A stretch of 41,324 bases of DNA from [Clostridium] symbiosum (GTDB taxonomy: Bacteria > Bacillota > Clostridia > Lachnospirales > Lachnospiraceae): contig JAETSN010000036.1 in the NCBI GenBank assembly GCA_021769625.1, positions 1 to 41,324 of the forward strand, in the 5' to 3' direction. The position numbers and the translations under genes were made by a program. The notes beneath the pieces are model-generated. The model searched no databases and was not told where the DNA came from. It saw only the letters and a program-made list of their open reading frames with translations. Shown here piece by piece: positions 1-7,444 of this stretch (position 1 is the first letter of the stretch; every line of letters starts with the position of its first letter).

Positions 1-128
1 CTGGCAAGAACATAAAATACTTTGTCCTTTAAATTTCACATTGGCTAATGTGTCGGCGTTTTTCAAAGGGCTCCTTAAGTATTTTATGTTCTTGCCAGCT
101 GGCTGAGGTGTTTACTTGATGACATTGA
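1..128 (+). repeat. Dispersed inverted-repeat element, copy A
   Basis: A perfect 22-bp inverted repeat pairs 1-22 (CTGGCAAGAACATAAAATAC and two more bases) with 77-98. The interior (about 28-76) and about 30 bp to the right of the right arm closely match a second copy at 38745-38960. The window edge cuts the left flank, so the element may begin slightly earlier. No ORF lies inside it. It sits directly upstream of the carboxypeptidase gene, in the same orientation to that gene as copy B is to gltD. It could be a MITE-like element or a structured RNA leader. Confidence 0.8.
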
Positions 129-147
129 TTTACACGAGGGCAGGAAT

Positions 148-1440
148 ATGGGACGAGCGATCAATCTGGACATGTATGAAGGCAATGCGGCGAGGCGGAT
201 ACCGGAGGGGTATGGAGAGCGGAGCTATTATAATAGGAGAAGCGGGACAGAGGGTGCAGGGCGAGAGTCTGCATGCAGGGACGGAAGCCGGGCAGCGTGG
301 AAGGAGCCGGTTTGTGATGACAGAGGAAGAAGTCGCGCATCGGACGGCAGGGCGACGCATGAACATAGGAGCAAAGACCGGATAGCAGACAGAAGTGCAG
401 CGCATACAGGCGGAAGCGGTACAGCAGGCAGAGGAGCGGCATACGAAGGCGGAAGCAGAAGCCGTACGGCAGGCAGGAGAGCGACGTATGCGGGGGAGAA
501 TAGAAGCCGTGCAGCACGCAGGGAGTCTGTTTACATCGGACGGAGCAGAGGAACGGCAGGCGGCAGGAAGAAATCCCGCAGACAGAATAAAAAAAGACTG
601 CAGCGAAGGATTCTGGGTGGATTGTGCTTTTATTTTTTGCTCGCGGGCATCATTGCAACCTGCTGGCTGCTCATAACGCTTTTCTTTGGAAAGAACGAAA
701 AAGTATATGCGGAAGAAGGGCAGAGTGCGGACAGCGGGGGGATATTGGACGAAACTTTGGCGCAGGAAGGCGTGGATGTGGAAGAGGGTACGGAATCGGG
801 CGGCGTTTCTTTGACGGAGATCACGCCGGAGATCAGGCGGGAGTGCCAGGACATGTATGCAAGGCAGGAATCGTTGCTGCTGCTGGTGAATAAGGAACAT
901 GAGCTGTCTGCCTCCTATCAGCCTGTGCTCCGCAGTATCTGTAAGGGAAGGTTGGAGACGGCGGATATCCTTTACGAGGATCTCTGCGCCATGCTGGAGG
1001 CGGGAGAACAGGCAGGATACCAGTACTGGATCGCTTCCGCCTACCGCGACAGGGCATATCAGCAGGGACTGGTGGATGAGGATGTGGAGAAATATATGTC
1101 GAAGGGATATTCCTACGAGGCGGCGCTTCAAAAGACTTACGAATATACGATGCCGCCGGGAAGTTCCGAACATGAGACAGGGCTGGCGCTGGATATCCTC
1201 TGTTCCACCAACACGATCATGGACGAGAGCCAGAAGGGAGAGCCGGGAAATCGGTGGCTTGTGCAGCACTGCCACGAATATGGATTTATTTTGCGGTATC
1301 CGGAGGATAAAGAAGGGATCACAGACATCCATTATGAACCATGGCATTTCCGCTATGTGGGAAAGGAAGCGGCGGCTTACCTGACGCAGAAGGGATGGAC
1401 GCTGGAAGAGTTTTATCAGGTGCTGGAGTCGGACAGATAG
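148..1440 (+). CDS. VanY-type D-alanyl-D-alanine carboxypeptidase (peptidase M15B), membrane-anchored
   Basis: The 430-residue protein ends in an M15B peptidase domain (about 230-425), a zinc enzyme that trims the terminal D-Ala from peptidoglycan stem peptides. Visible motifs are SEHETGLALDI, giving zinc ligands H342 and D349, and EPWHFRYV, giving catalytic E397 and zinc ligand H400. One membrane segment lies at about 155-180, so the catalytic domain faces outside. The first 150 residues are unusual: a cytoplasmic, low-complexity tail very rich in Arg, Gly, Ala and Ser, with degenerate SRxAGRRA-like units and a final cluster of Lys and Arg. Family members normally have short tails. The ATG at 148 follows an AGGGCAGGA ribosome binding site. 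The family assignment is firm; the role of the tail is unknown. Confidence 0.88.
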   Translation: MGRAINLDMYEGNAARRIPEGYGERSYYNRRSGTEGAGRESACRDGSRAAWKEPVCDDRGRSRASDGRATHEHRSKDRIADRSAAHTGGSGTAGRGAAYEGGSRSRTAGRRATYAGENRSRAARRESVYIGRSRGTAGGRKKSRRQNKKRLQRRILGGLCFYFLLAGIIATCWLLITLFFGKNEKVYAEEGQSADSGGILDETLAQEGVDVEEGTESGGVSLTEITPEIRRECQDMYARQESLLLLVNKEHELSASYQPVLRSICKGRLETADILYEDLCAMLEAGEQAGYQYWIASAYRDRAYQQGLVDEDVEKYMSKGYSYEAALQKTYEYTMPPGSSEHETGLALDILCSTNTIMDESQKGEPGNRWLVQHCHEYGFILRYPEDKEGITDIHYEPWHFRYVGKEAAAYLTQKGWTLEEFYQVLESDR

Positions 1441-1561
1441 GGGGCATTCTGCCTCCGACCCGCCGTGCAGGCAGACCGGAGGATTTGGAGAAACATTGCT
1501 TTGTACAATGGAACACGGAAAAGCAAGTTTGAGAAGGCTGATTGTGCACGAAAAAGCAAGT

Positions 1562-1942
1562 TCAGCGGCATAAGCTGTCCCACTCACAGTCGCCGCAGAT
1601 CTCGCACCGTTTTCCTGGCGAGAGTATATGGGACTGTACAGCATCTGCAAAATCTTTCCATCTGATTTTTGTGCCTTCGCTTAGGCCGCAGAGCGCGAGT
1701 ACCTGACGGTCATAAGATTCTGCCTTGCCGGGAGTTTCGAGGGTGCTTCCCGCGCATTGCCCAAAGTGGTTATTGGGACAGCGGGAGCATACATCGTCGG
1801 TTTCGCAAAGCAGGACCACTTCGGGGTTCCTGCTCAGTTTTTCCTTCATTGCCTGCATATTTTCGATAAAATCACCGCTGTATCCTTTTCCCTGAAAAAA
1901 GGAAAAGCACATGCCGTGATGTGCTCTGATCCTGTATATCAT
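1562..1942 (-). CDS. DUF1284 family Cys-rich protein
   Basis: This 126-residue protein starts MIYRIRAHHGMCFSFFQGKG and continues with GYSGDFIENM, which I recognise as the DUF1284 pattern (RxHHxxC, FxGxGYSxxFxxNM). It is rich in cysteine: a CSRCPNNHFGQC cluster in the middle and CEICGDCEWDSLC near the end suggest a bound metal or Fe-S centre. The biochemical function of the family is not known to me. It lies 106 bp downstream of bioY on the same strand with no clear terminator between, so it is probably co-transcribed and under the same BirA control. There is no signal peptide, so it should be cytoplasmic. Confidence 0.75.
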   Translation of the reverse strand: MIYRIRAHHGMCFSFFQGKGYSGDFIENMQAMKEKLSRNPEVVLLCETDDVCSRCPNNHFGQCAGSTLETPGKAESYDRQVLALCGLSEGTKIRWKDFADAVQSHILSPGKRCEICGDCEWDSLCR

Positions 1943-2048
1943 TATGTTTCGGCTCCTTCCTGCACGGGTGTTCGATATAGTATGTCCGATGGGTGGCGTT
2001 CATAAATATATGGCTGCAAAATGCTCAGCACTTTCCGGGGTATTGCAT

Positions 2049-2657
2049 TTAGCCCTGCGGACCGTTCATAATTTTTGAGAGAGGCCTGCGCAGGGTATTG
2101 CTGAGTGTGAGCGCGAGCGCGATCTTGACCGCATCGGGGATGATGAAAGGAATGACACACCAGCCGAGCACCGTTGTCAGTCCGACAGGACCGGTTTCCC
2201 TCATATATACGAACATAAACCATGCCGTGCCTGCCGCATAGCATGCGGCTATGCCGAGTACCATCGACAAGACCTGAACCCAGAGTTTCTTTCCGAGTAT
2301 GCTTTCCATCAGCCACATGATCAGGGCGGAGAGGATAAATCCGATGATATAGCCGCCCGTGGTATTCAAGATAACGCCGAGTCCGCCGGTGAATCCTGCG
2401 AATACCGGAACACCCGCCGCGCCGAGCAGGACGTAGACAAGCACGGCTGCCGTACCGCGCTTTCCGCCGAGTACCGCGACGGACAAAAATACCGCGAAAG
2501 TCTGAAGAGTGAAGGGAATCGCCGCTGGGATGGAAATCCACGAACAGATGGCGATAAGTACCGTAAAGACGGCGATATATGCCATGTCATAAGTCTTTCT
2601 CGTTTCGCCTGTCTGAGGTTTGCCGTTTAGTATGGGGGCAGTTGTTTTTGCATTCAT
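2049..2657 (-). CDS. bioY: Biotin transporter BioY (ECF S component)
   Basis: The 202-residue protein has about six hydrophobic segments and the BioY signature in AVFLSVAVLGGKRGTAAVLV, GAAGVPVFAGFTGG and GGYIIGFI. BioY is the substrate-binding S component of an energy-coupling-factor importer. It captures biotin and works with EcfA/EcfA'/EcfT, which are not encoded here and are usually shared by several S components. Length fits the family. The gene lies behind a promoter overlapped by a BirA-type operator, so it should be expressed when biotin is scarce. Its downstream neighbour is the DUF1284 gene. Confidence 0.93.
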   Translation of the reverse strand: MNAKTTAPILNGKPQTGETRKTYDMAYIAVFTVLIAICSWISIPAAIPFTLQTFAVFLSVAVLGGKRGTAAVLVYVLLGAAGVPVFAGFTGGLGVILNTTGGYIIGFILSALIMWLMESILGKKLWVQVLSMVLGIAACYAAGTAWFMFVYMRETGPVGLTTVLGWCVIPFIIPDAVKIALALTLSNTLRRPLSKIMNGPQG

Positions 2658-2702
2658 AGGATATTCCTTTCTCTATTGTAATTCATTTTTCTGACTTGAA
2701 TC

Positions 2703-2731
2703 ATAGTAACACCGGAGAAATGATTTGTCAA
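2703..2731 (-). promoter_or_regulatory. bioY promoter
   Basis: On the minus strand, a consensus -35 box TTGACA (2731-2726) is separated by exactly 17 bp from a TACTAT -10 box (2708-2703). The -35 box lies inside one half of the BirA operator, so repressor binding would block polymerase. Confidence 0.85.
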
Positions 2732-2755
2732 CCACTAAAATAAAATGGTTGACAA
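2725..2755. promoter_or_regulatory. BirA-type biotin operator
   Basis: A perfect inverted repeat, TTGTCAACCA, 11 bp, TGGTTGACAA, occupies 2725-2734 and 2746-2755. It fits the known Firmicutes BirA operator pattern of TTGTnAACC and GGTTnACAA halves separated by a spacer. Each half contains a TTGACA-like -35 box, one facing bioY and one facing the divergent membrane-protein gene. Control of bioY is near certain on family knowledge. Control of the divergent gene is an inference. Confidence 0.9.
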
Positions 2756-2777
2756 TGTTTTGCGATTGAAATGATAT
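2749..2777 (+). promoter_or_regulatory. Possible divergent promoter for the exporter-like gene
   Basis: TTGACA at 2749-2754 is followed after 17 bp by TGATAT (2772-2777), a weak -10 box. A start near 2785 would place the downstream inverted repeat (2806-2867) in the leader. The -35 box is good; the -10 box is poor. Confidence 0.4.
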
Positions 2778-2805
2778 TTGATCAATAGGATAAAATATGG
2801 TTGTG

Positions 2806-2867
2806 AAACCCCGTAAAAACCAGTATTATTATATAAAGCGAGCAGAAAACGGTTTTTACGGGGGTTT
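2806..2867 (+). promoter_or_regulatory. Leader hairpin that includes the ribosome binding site
   Basis: CCCCGTAAAAACC at 2809-2821 pairs perfectly over 13 bp with GGTTTTTACGGGG at 2851-2863, with a 29-nt loop. The right arm contains most of the GGGGG (2860-2864) that serves as the ribosome binding site for the ATG at 2873. Formation of the hairpin would hide the ribosome binding site. Confidence 0.65.
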
Positions 2868-2872
2868 AAACT

Positions 2873-3898
2873 ATGGGTGCGGAAATGAAAAGAAAACTGA
2901 AAAAAACGGCTCTTTTGTCAGCAAAGATCGCCATCGGATGCGGTACTGCCATCTATATAGCGGAGGCGCTGCACCTGGATTACGCGGTCTCCGCAGGGAC
3001 GGTGACGCTTTTATCGCTTCTTGGTACAAAGTGGGAGACCGTGAGATTTTCGTTTGTAAGGCTGGTGACTTTTTTCTTTACCGTGATGCTGGTATATCTG
3101 ATCATGCCATGGTTGCACAGCGAATGGATCGCCTGTGGGATCATCATCTTTCTCCTTGTCTTTTTCTCCGATCTGATGGGATGGCGGGCCACGCTGTCGA
3201 TCAATGCGGTCATCGCCGCCCACTATATGACGAGGCAGGAGTATTCGGCGGAGTTTTTTTTCAATGAATTTATGCTGGTCTTTATCGGCGTTGTTATCGC
3301 TTTTGTGCTGAACCTGTTTCATATGAACAAGAGCCAGAAGAAACATCTTATGGAGGGGGTCTGTTATGTGGAAAAGACCATGCAGTCCGATCTGAGGGAG
3401 ATGGCAGAATATCTGATGGGAGTGCAGATGAAGGAGCAGATGGATCACAGTGTATGGGTGGATATTTCCATGCTGGAGGAGAAACTGCGGGAACTGATGG
3501 AGGAGGCGCGGGAGTACCAGAATAATACCTTCGAGTCCCATCACGATTACTATCTGGACTATTTTGAGATGCGGCTTGAACAGTGCCGGATGCTGGACAG
3601 CCTGCACTATGAGATGAGAAAGATGCGGAGCATGCCGAAGCAGGCGGGGGTGGTCGCGGATTATATACGTTATCTGGCGGAATATGTGGTGGAGAAGAAC
3701 GTGCCGGAAAAACAGATGGAACGGCTGGATGAGATTTTTGCAGGGATGGAAAAAGAAGACCTGCCCGTATCCCGGGAGGAGTTTGAGAGCCGTGCCATGC
3801 TGTACCATGTGCTGATGGATCTGGAGGAATTCCTGAAATACAAGCAGGCTTTCATAGAAGGCCTGAGCGAGAGACAGAGGAAAGAGTACTGGGAGTAA
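2873..3898 (+). CDS. Aromatic acid exporter (ArAE/DUF939) family membrane protein
   Basis: The 341-residue protein has four to five membrane segments in its first 150 residues (for example IAIGCGTAIYIAEAL, FVRLVTFFFTVMLVYLIM and FMLVFIGVVIAFVLNLF). A soluble, helical, acidic C-terminal half follows from about 160. This is the layout of the Firmicutes ArAE_1/DUF939 family, distantly related to FUSC/aromatic-acid exporters. Substrates of the Firmicutes members are mostly untested. The ATG at 2873 has GGGGG 8 bp upstream; a second ATG at 2885 is possible. It is divergent from bioY and convergent with the GH43 gene. Family assignment is fairly secure; transported compound unknown. Confidence 0.75.
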   Translation: MGAEMKRKLKKTALLSAKIAIGCGTAIYIAEALHLDYAVSAGTVTLLSLLGTKWETVRFSFVRLVTFFFTVMLVYLIMPWLHSEWIACGIIIFLLVFFSDLMGWRATLSINAVIAAHYMTRQEYSAEFFFNEFMLVFIGVVIAFVLNLFHMNKSQKKHLMEGVCYVEKTMQSDLREMAEYLMGVQMKEQMDHSVWVDISMLEEKLRELMEEAREYQNNTFESHHDYYLDYFEMRLEQCRMLDSLHYEMRKMRSMPKQAGVVADYIRYLAEYVVEKNVPEKQMERLDEIFAGMEKEDLPVSREEFESRAMLYHVLMDLEEFLKYKQAFIEGLSERQRKEYWE

Positions 3899-3904
3899 CA
3901 GGGG

Positions 3905-3938
3905 GCTGCCGGCTGTCAACGAATGACAGGCCGGCAGC
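3905..3938. terminator. Hairpin between convergent genes
   Basis: GCTGCCGGCTGTCA (3905-3918) pairs with TGACAGGCCGGCAGC (3924-3938), with one bulged base and a 5-nt loop. It lies between two convergent genes, where a shared terminator is expected. No T run follows on either strand, so it may not be a classic intrinsic terminator. Confidence 0.5.
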
Positions 3939-3968
3939 AGGTCTGGGTTGATGCGGATTATCATTATG

Positions 3969-5591
3969 TTATTCGGCACATTCCCTGTAGCAGAAATAAT
4001 CAAAATCCGCCGGTATTTTCGTGCCGAGGCCGTCGACGCTCATCATGCCGACAAAGGCGCCTGTAAAAGCCGCGCCGTAAGCGGCGGTGAGATATTCGTC
4101 AGAGAGCTTTGCGGAATCGAATACCTTCGGTACGGCAGTCCAGGTTTCCCCGTCGAAGGAGTAAAAATACTGATATTTTATGCCCTGCACCTTTACTTTA
4201 AAGTAGACGTATGCTGCATCTGCCGGGACCGGCACGGGATGCTCTTCGTAGACACTCTCGGTCCTGCCAGGATCGGTACTCACCACATCGATGACCCGTC
4301 CGTATGTTTCATGCCATGTCATCTCAATGCAGGACCAACTGTGGGTATTATAATAACAGGTAAGCCCTGCAAACTGCTGGAAGGATTTCGGCTCATATGC
4401 CATTTTCACTTCCGCTTCAAAATGGAAACTCTGCCATCTGCGGGCGATATGCGCCTGCGTGTATGTGGAGGCAAGAGAGAAATGTCCGTATAATCTCAAA
4501 TGTCCGGGGCGGGCTGTCAGGGAACACACATCTTCCGTGAGCGGGGTCCGCAGGCTCTGAAAATGGTGATTGAGCCCGGCTGTGTCGAAATCGTCTTTCT
4601 CGGGGTAATCCGGCTCCCATTTGTGCTCCGCTGTGCCGGACGGCGCTTCCACTTCCTCCAGTCCGTTGTGACCGCCGACGATATGCGGCCAGCCTTCTTC
4701 ATCCCAGATCAGTTTCTGGATACTGGTCTCCCTTCCGAGCGGGCACCAGCCCCTCGGGTCGATCTTTGATTCGGTATCATGGTGGAGCGGCCTTGCCATC
4801 AGATGCGCAAAATACCATTCGCCTCCCGGTGTCTGTACAAGGGAGCCGTGCCCTGCCTTCTGGAAAGGATGGTAGGGGGCATCCAATGTGGTGAGGAGGG
4901 GGCCGCCCGGCTGAGTTTCAAAGGGATCAGAGAGGGATTTTGCCCTTGCTGCCCTTGCCTGATGGGCATATCCCGTCCCGCCCTGTGCCACAAACAGATA
5001 GTACCATCCGTCTATCTTGTAAAGGTGAGGGCCTTCCGTGAGCCTGTCTTCGGTTCCTCTGTAGATGACCCGGGGGTCGCCGATGAGGGATTTTTTCTCT
5101 TCCGAGTACTCCGTGCACATAACGCCGTAGAAAGGATGGCGGTAAGGCCTCGGATCCCAATACTGGTTTACCAGATACTTCCTGCCGTCGTCGTCATGGA
5201 AGAGCGAAGCATCGAACCCTGCCGTATTCAGGGTGACGGGATCCGACCAGGGCCCGCAGATATCTTTTGCGGTGGTCAGATAGTTGACGCAGTCCTTATA
5301 AGCTCCGCTTGTCACTTTGGCATCCGTATATACCAGATAAAAAGTGCCGTCATAGTAGGACAGATCCGGCGCCCAGATTCCGCCGGAATCCGGATCGCCT
5401 GTCATATCCAGCAGACGCTTTTCCGACAGGGGATAAGTCAGCAGGCGCCAGTTTACCAGATCTTTCGACTCATGGATGCATACCCCCGGCCACCATTCAA
5501 AGGTGGAGGATGCGATGTAGTATGTATCGTTTACCCTGATAATACTGGGATCAGGGTGGAATCCCTTTAGCACCGGATTTTTGATTTTCAT
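3969..5591 (-). CDS. GH43 beta-xylosidase/arabinofuranosidase
   Basis: This 540-residue enzyme is a cytoplasmic family 43 glycoside hydrolase that removes xylose or arabinose from short oligosaccharides. From the ATG at 5591, the five-bladed propeller runs to about 310. The expected catalytic triad is present: D14 in HPDPSI (base), D127 in GFDASLF and E186 in LTEGPHLY (acid). A C-terminal beta-sandwich (about 320-540) resembles the one in xylosidases of subfamily 11. An upstream TTG would add seven residues, but AAAGGAG stands 10 bp before the ATG at 5591, so I prefer that start. No signal peptide is seen, so the substrate must be imported first. It is divergent from the beta-helix enzyme and transporter. 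Confidence 0.9.
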   Translation of the reverse strand: MKIKNPVLKGFHPDPSIIRVNDTYYIASSTFEWWPGVCIHESKDLVNWRLLTYPLSEKRLLDMTGDPDSGGIWAPDLSYYDGTFYLVYTDAKVTSGAYKDCVNYLTTAKDICGPWSDPVTLNTAGFDASLFHDDDGRKYLVNQYWDPRPYRHPFYGVMCTEYSEEKKSLIGDPRVIYRGTEDRLTEGPHLYKIDGWYYLFVAQGGTGYAHQARAARAKSLSDPFETQPGGPLLTTLDAPYHPFQKAGHGSLVQTPGGEWYFAHLMARPLHHDTESKIDPRGWCPLGRETSIQKLIWDEEGWPHIVGGHNGLEEVEAPSGTAEHKWEPDYPEKDDFDTAGLNHHFQSLRTPLTEDVCSLTARPGHLRLYGHFSLASTYTQAHIARRWQSFHFEAEVKMAYEPKSFQQFAGLTCYYNTHSWSCIEMTWHETYGRVIDVVSTDPGRTESVYEEHPVPVPADAAYVYFKVKVQGIKYQYFYSFDGETWTAVPKVFDSAKLSDEYLTAAYGAAFTGAFVGMMSVDGLGTKIPADFDYFCYRECAE

Positions 5592-5812
5592 GTCAGTGTT
5601 TCTCCTTTGCAAGATCGATAATGTTTTTTATGATAATTCAGATCTTGCCGAAATGCAAGCCCCAGTTTCAAAAATTTTTGGGAAGCCTCGGATGTCTGCC
5701 GGGACATGGGGCCTGCAGGTGCGGCGGCTTCTGTCAATGTATGAAATATTGGTAATATTGGACAAAACCATTTTGCAAATTTGGCTATAATTTAAAAAAT
5801 TAAAAACAGGTC

Positions 5813-5841
5813 TTGTCAAATGAAAAATAGTGTGATAGATT
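5813..5841 (+). promoter_or_regulatory. Promoter of the GH28-like/ABC transporter operon
   Basis: TTGTCA (5813-5818), a 17-bp spacer and TAGATT (5836-5841) predict a start near 5848, just ahead of the LacI-type operators. The same sequence read on the minus strand also has TTGACA (5820-5815), a possible -35 for the GH43 gene, but its -10 box is poor. The rest of the 357-bp gap 5592-5948 shows no gene. Confidence 0.6.
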
Positions 5842-5856
5842 TATTTACAGGGGATT

Positions 5857-5892
5857 GGTAACGTTACCGGGAGCGATGCCGGAATCGTTACC
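5857..5892. promoter_or_regulatory. Tandem LacI-family operators
   Basis: A perfect 12-bp palindrome with central CG, GGTAACGTTACC, lies at 5857-5868. A second site, GGAATCGTTACC (5881-5892), matches 10 of 12 positions. Their starts are 24 bp apart, a little over two helical turns, so both would face nearly the same side of DNA. Central-CpG palindromes are typical LacI-family operators. The LacI-type regulator at 13018-14049 is the obvious candidate. The sites lie just downstream of the predicted start of transcription, a repressing position. Confidence 0.75.
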
Positions 5893-5948
5893 GATATCGC
5901 CGTGTGCAGTGGAGATGAGGAGTTATATCATTCAGGCGGGGGAAAACA

Positions 5949-7328
5949 ATGAGGGAATCCGTGAGAAAAAAGGCTGCAGAGGACAGGCAGGAATATATAC
6001 CGAGGCCGGCAAAGGGCGAGCCTTTGTATGAGCTGGAAAAGGTGGAGGATCTGGGGATCTCTCCCCTGTACAGGGTGCGTGTCAACGGAAAAGATACGGA
6101 TGTATACGGAAATGAATTTTTTCATTTTGCGGTACTGGTATATGACGGGAAAGAGCAGGCGCTGGATGTGGAAGTGACTGTTCTCGATGAGGTTGGAAAG
6201 GTGAGGATCCGTCCGGCCTCTTTGGGCGTCCTGTTCGAAAAAGAGGGATCGGTACTGAGGTTTCGGCTTCCGGCGGGAAAGCGCGCGGTTCTGGAGATAG
6301 AGGATGATCTGCTGTGCCCGCTTTACCTTCTGCAGTCGGAGAGGGTGGAAAAGCCGGAAAATACCACTTATGAGTTCCGAAAGGGAACTGTCTGCAATAT
6401 CAATACGCTGGAGCTGAAAACAGGAGATGTGGTCTACATAGAAGAGGGGGCCGTTGTCAGCGGAATGATCCGTTCCCGGCTGGCCGATCATATTCGGATC
6501 ATCGGAAACGGAATACTCTACGGCGGAAACTGGCACAAATGGAATGAAAACGGTGCGGAGCAGCTGATCGTGCCCATACTCGGAAAGGATATTGAGATAC
6601 GGGGGATTACCCTGTTGGACGGCGGGGGCTGGCACATCGTGCCCACTGCCTGCGAAGGGGTGCGGATCGAGGACATCAACGTGATGGGCAAGGTGATCAC
6701 GGGGGACGGCATTGATATCGTCGGGTGCAGAAATGTGACGATCCGGAACAGTTTTGTGCGGGCGAATGACGACTGTATCTCCATCAAGGCGGAGGAGTTT
6801 CAGGATCCTTCGGGCTGCACGGATGTGCGCCATATCCTGGTGGAGGATTGTCTGTTCTGGAATGCGCAGTTCGGCAATGCGCTGGAGATCGGGTATGAGA
6901 CCAGATGCGATGAGATTTCAGATGTGGTGTTCCGGCGCTGCGAGATCCTGCACTGTGAATACGAGGGCAATCAGTCGGGAGGCGTACTGACGATCCACAA
7001 TGCGGACCGGGCGTTTGTGCATGATATCCATTATGAGGACATCCGCATCGAGGATGCGCAGGAAAAGTTTATCGACATTAAAACGCTGGATTCCAAGTAC
7101 TCACGGGACAGGACGAGGGGAATGATCAGCGATATCCATTTCAAAAATATAGAGATCACGGAAGGGGCGTTTCCGGTCTCCATTGTCCGCGGCTTTGAGA
7201 TGCGGAACGAGGTGTGCAGGCCCCATGATCTTTATTTCGAGAATATAGTAGTCCACGGAAAGAAGATGACATGCGTCAATGAAATGCGCATGGTGAAAGA
7301 ACTGAGTGACGGATTTCATTTCGGATGA
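5949..7328 (+). CDS. GH28-like parallel beta-helix glycoside hydrolase
   Basis: The 459-residue protein has an N-terminal beta-rich domain (about 20-125) followed by a right-handed beta-helix with repeated strands such as VRIEDINVMG and VTIRNSFVRAND. The acidic pairs expected in clan GH-N enzymes (GH28 polygalacturonases, GH49 dextranases) are present: TGDGIDI with D253 and D256, and NDDCISIK with D274 and D275. The GH28 GHG and RIK motifs are not evident; GNALEIGYE occupies the GHG position. The enzyme may therefore be a divergent GH28, a GH49-like enzyme, or another family. It has no signal peptide and should act on imported oligosaccharides. It starts the operon that encodes the sugar importer. 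Confidence 0.75.
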   Translation: MRESVRKKAAEDRQEYIPRPAKGEPLYELEKVEDLGISPLYRVRVNGKDTDVYGNEFFHFAVLVYDGKEQALDVEVTVLDEVGKVRIRPASLGVLFEKEGSVLRFRLPAGKRAVLEIEDDLLCPLYLLQSERVEKPENTTYEFRKGTVCNINTLELKTGDVVYIEEGAVVSGMIRSRLADHIRIIGNGILYGGNWHKWNENGAEQLIVPILGKDIEIRGITLLDGGGWHIVPTACEGVRIEDINVMGKVITGDGIDIVGCRNVTIRNSFVRANDDCISIKAEEFQDPSGCTDVRHILVEDCLFWNAQFGNALEIGYETRCDEISDVVFRRCEILHCEYEGNQSGGVLTIHNADRAFVHDIHYEDIRIEDAQEKFIDIKTLDSKYSRDRTRGMISDIHFKNIEITEGAFPVSIVRGFEMRNEVCRPHDLYFENIVVHGKKMTCVNEMRMVKELSDGFHFG

Positions 7329-7444
7329 TCCGGCAGAGAATTTACTTACGGTACTATTCAGGAACGGGCGCCGGAAGGACCGGGTAAAAATATCCCCGTT
7401 TCTGATGAAATACATACATGCAAAAAATAAAAGGAGGCAAAAGC

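Noticed and set aside
1441-1561. Short direct repeat with AAAAGCAAGTT at about 1520 and 1552, and a GC-rich partial hairpin after the carboxypeptidase gene
   Set aside because: The repeats are only about 12 bp and imperfect, and the hairpin has no T run, so no terminator or element could be supported.
130-1650. 506-codon open frame on the minus strand over the carboxypeptidase gene
   Set aside because: The plus-strand gene has complete M15B motifs; the antisense frame has no family features and stays open because of the Arg/Gly-rich, GC-rich codon use.
2797-3267. 156-codon plus-strand frame overlapping the ArAE-like gene
   Set aside because: It begins inside the leader hairpin and runs out of frame with the membrane protein, which has the ribosome binding site and clear membrane segments.
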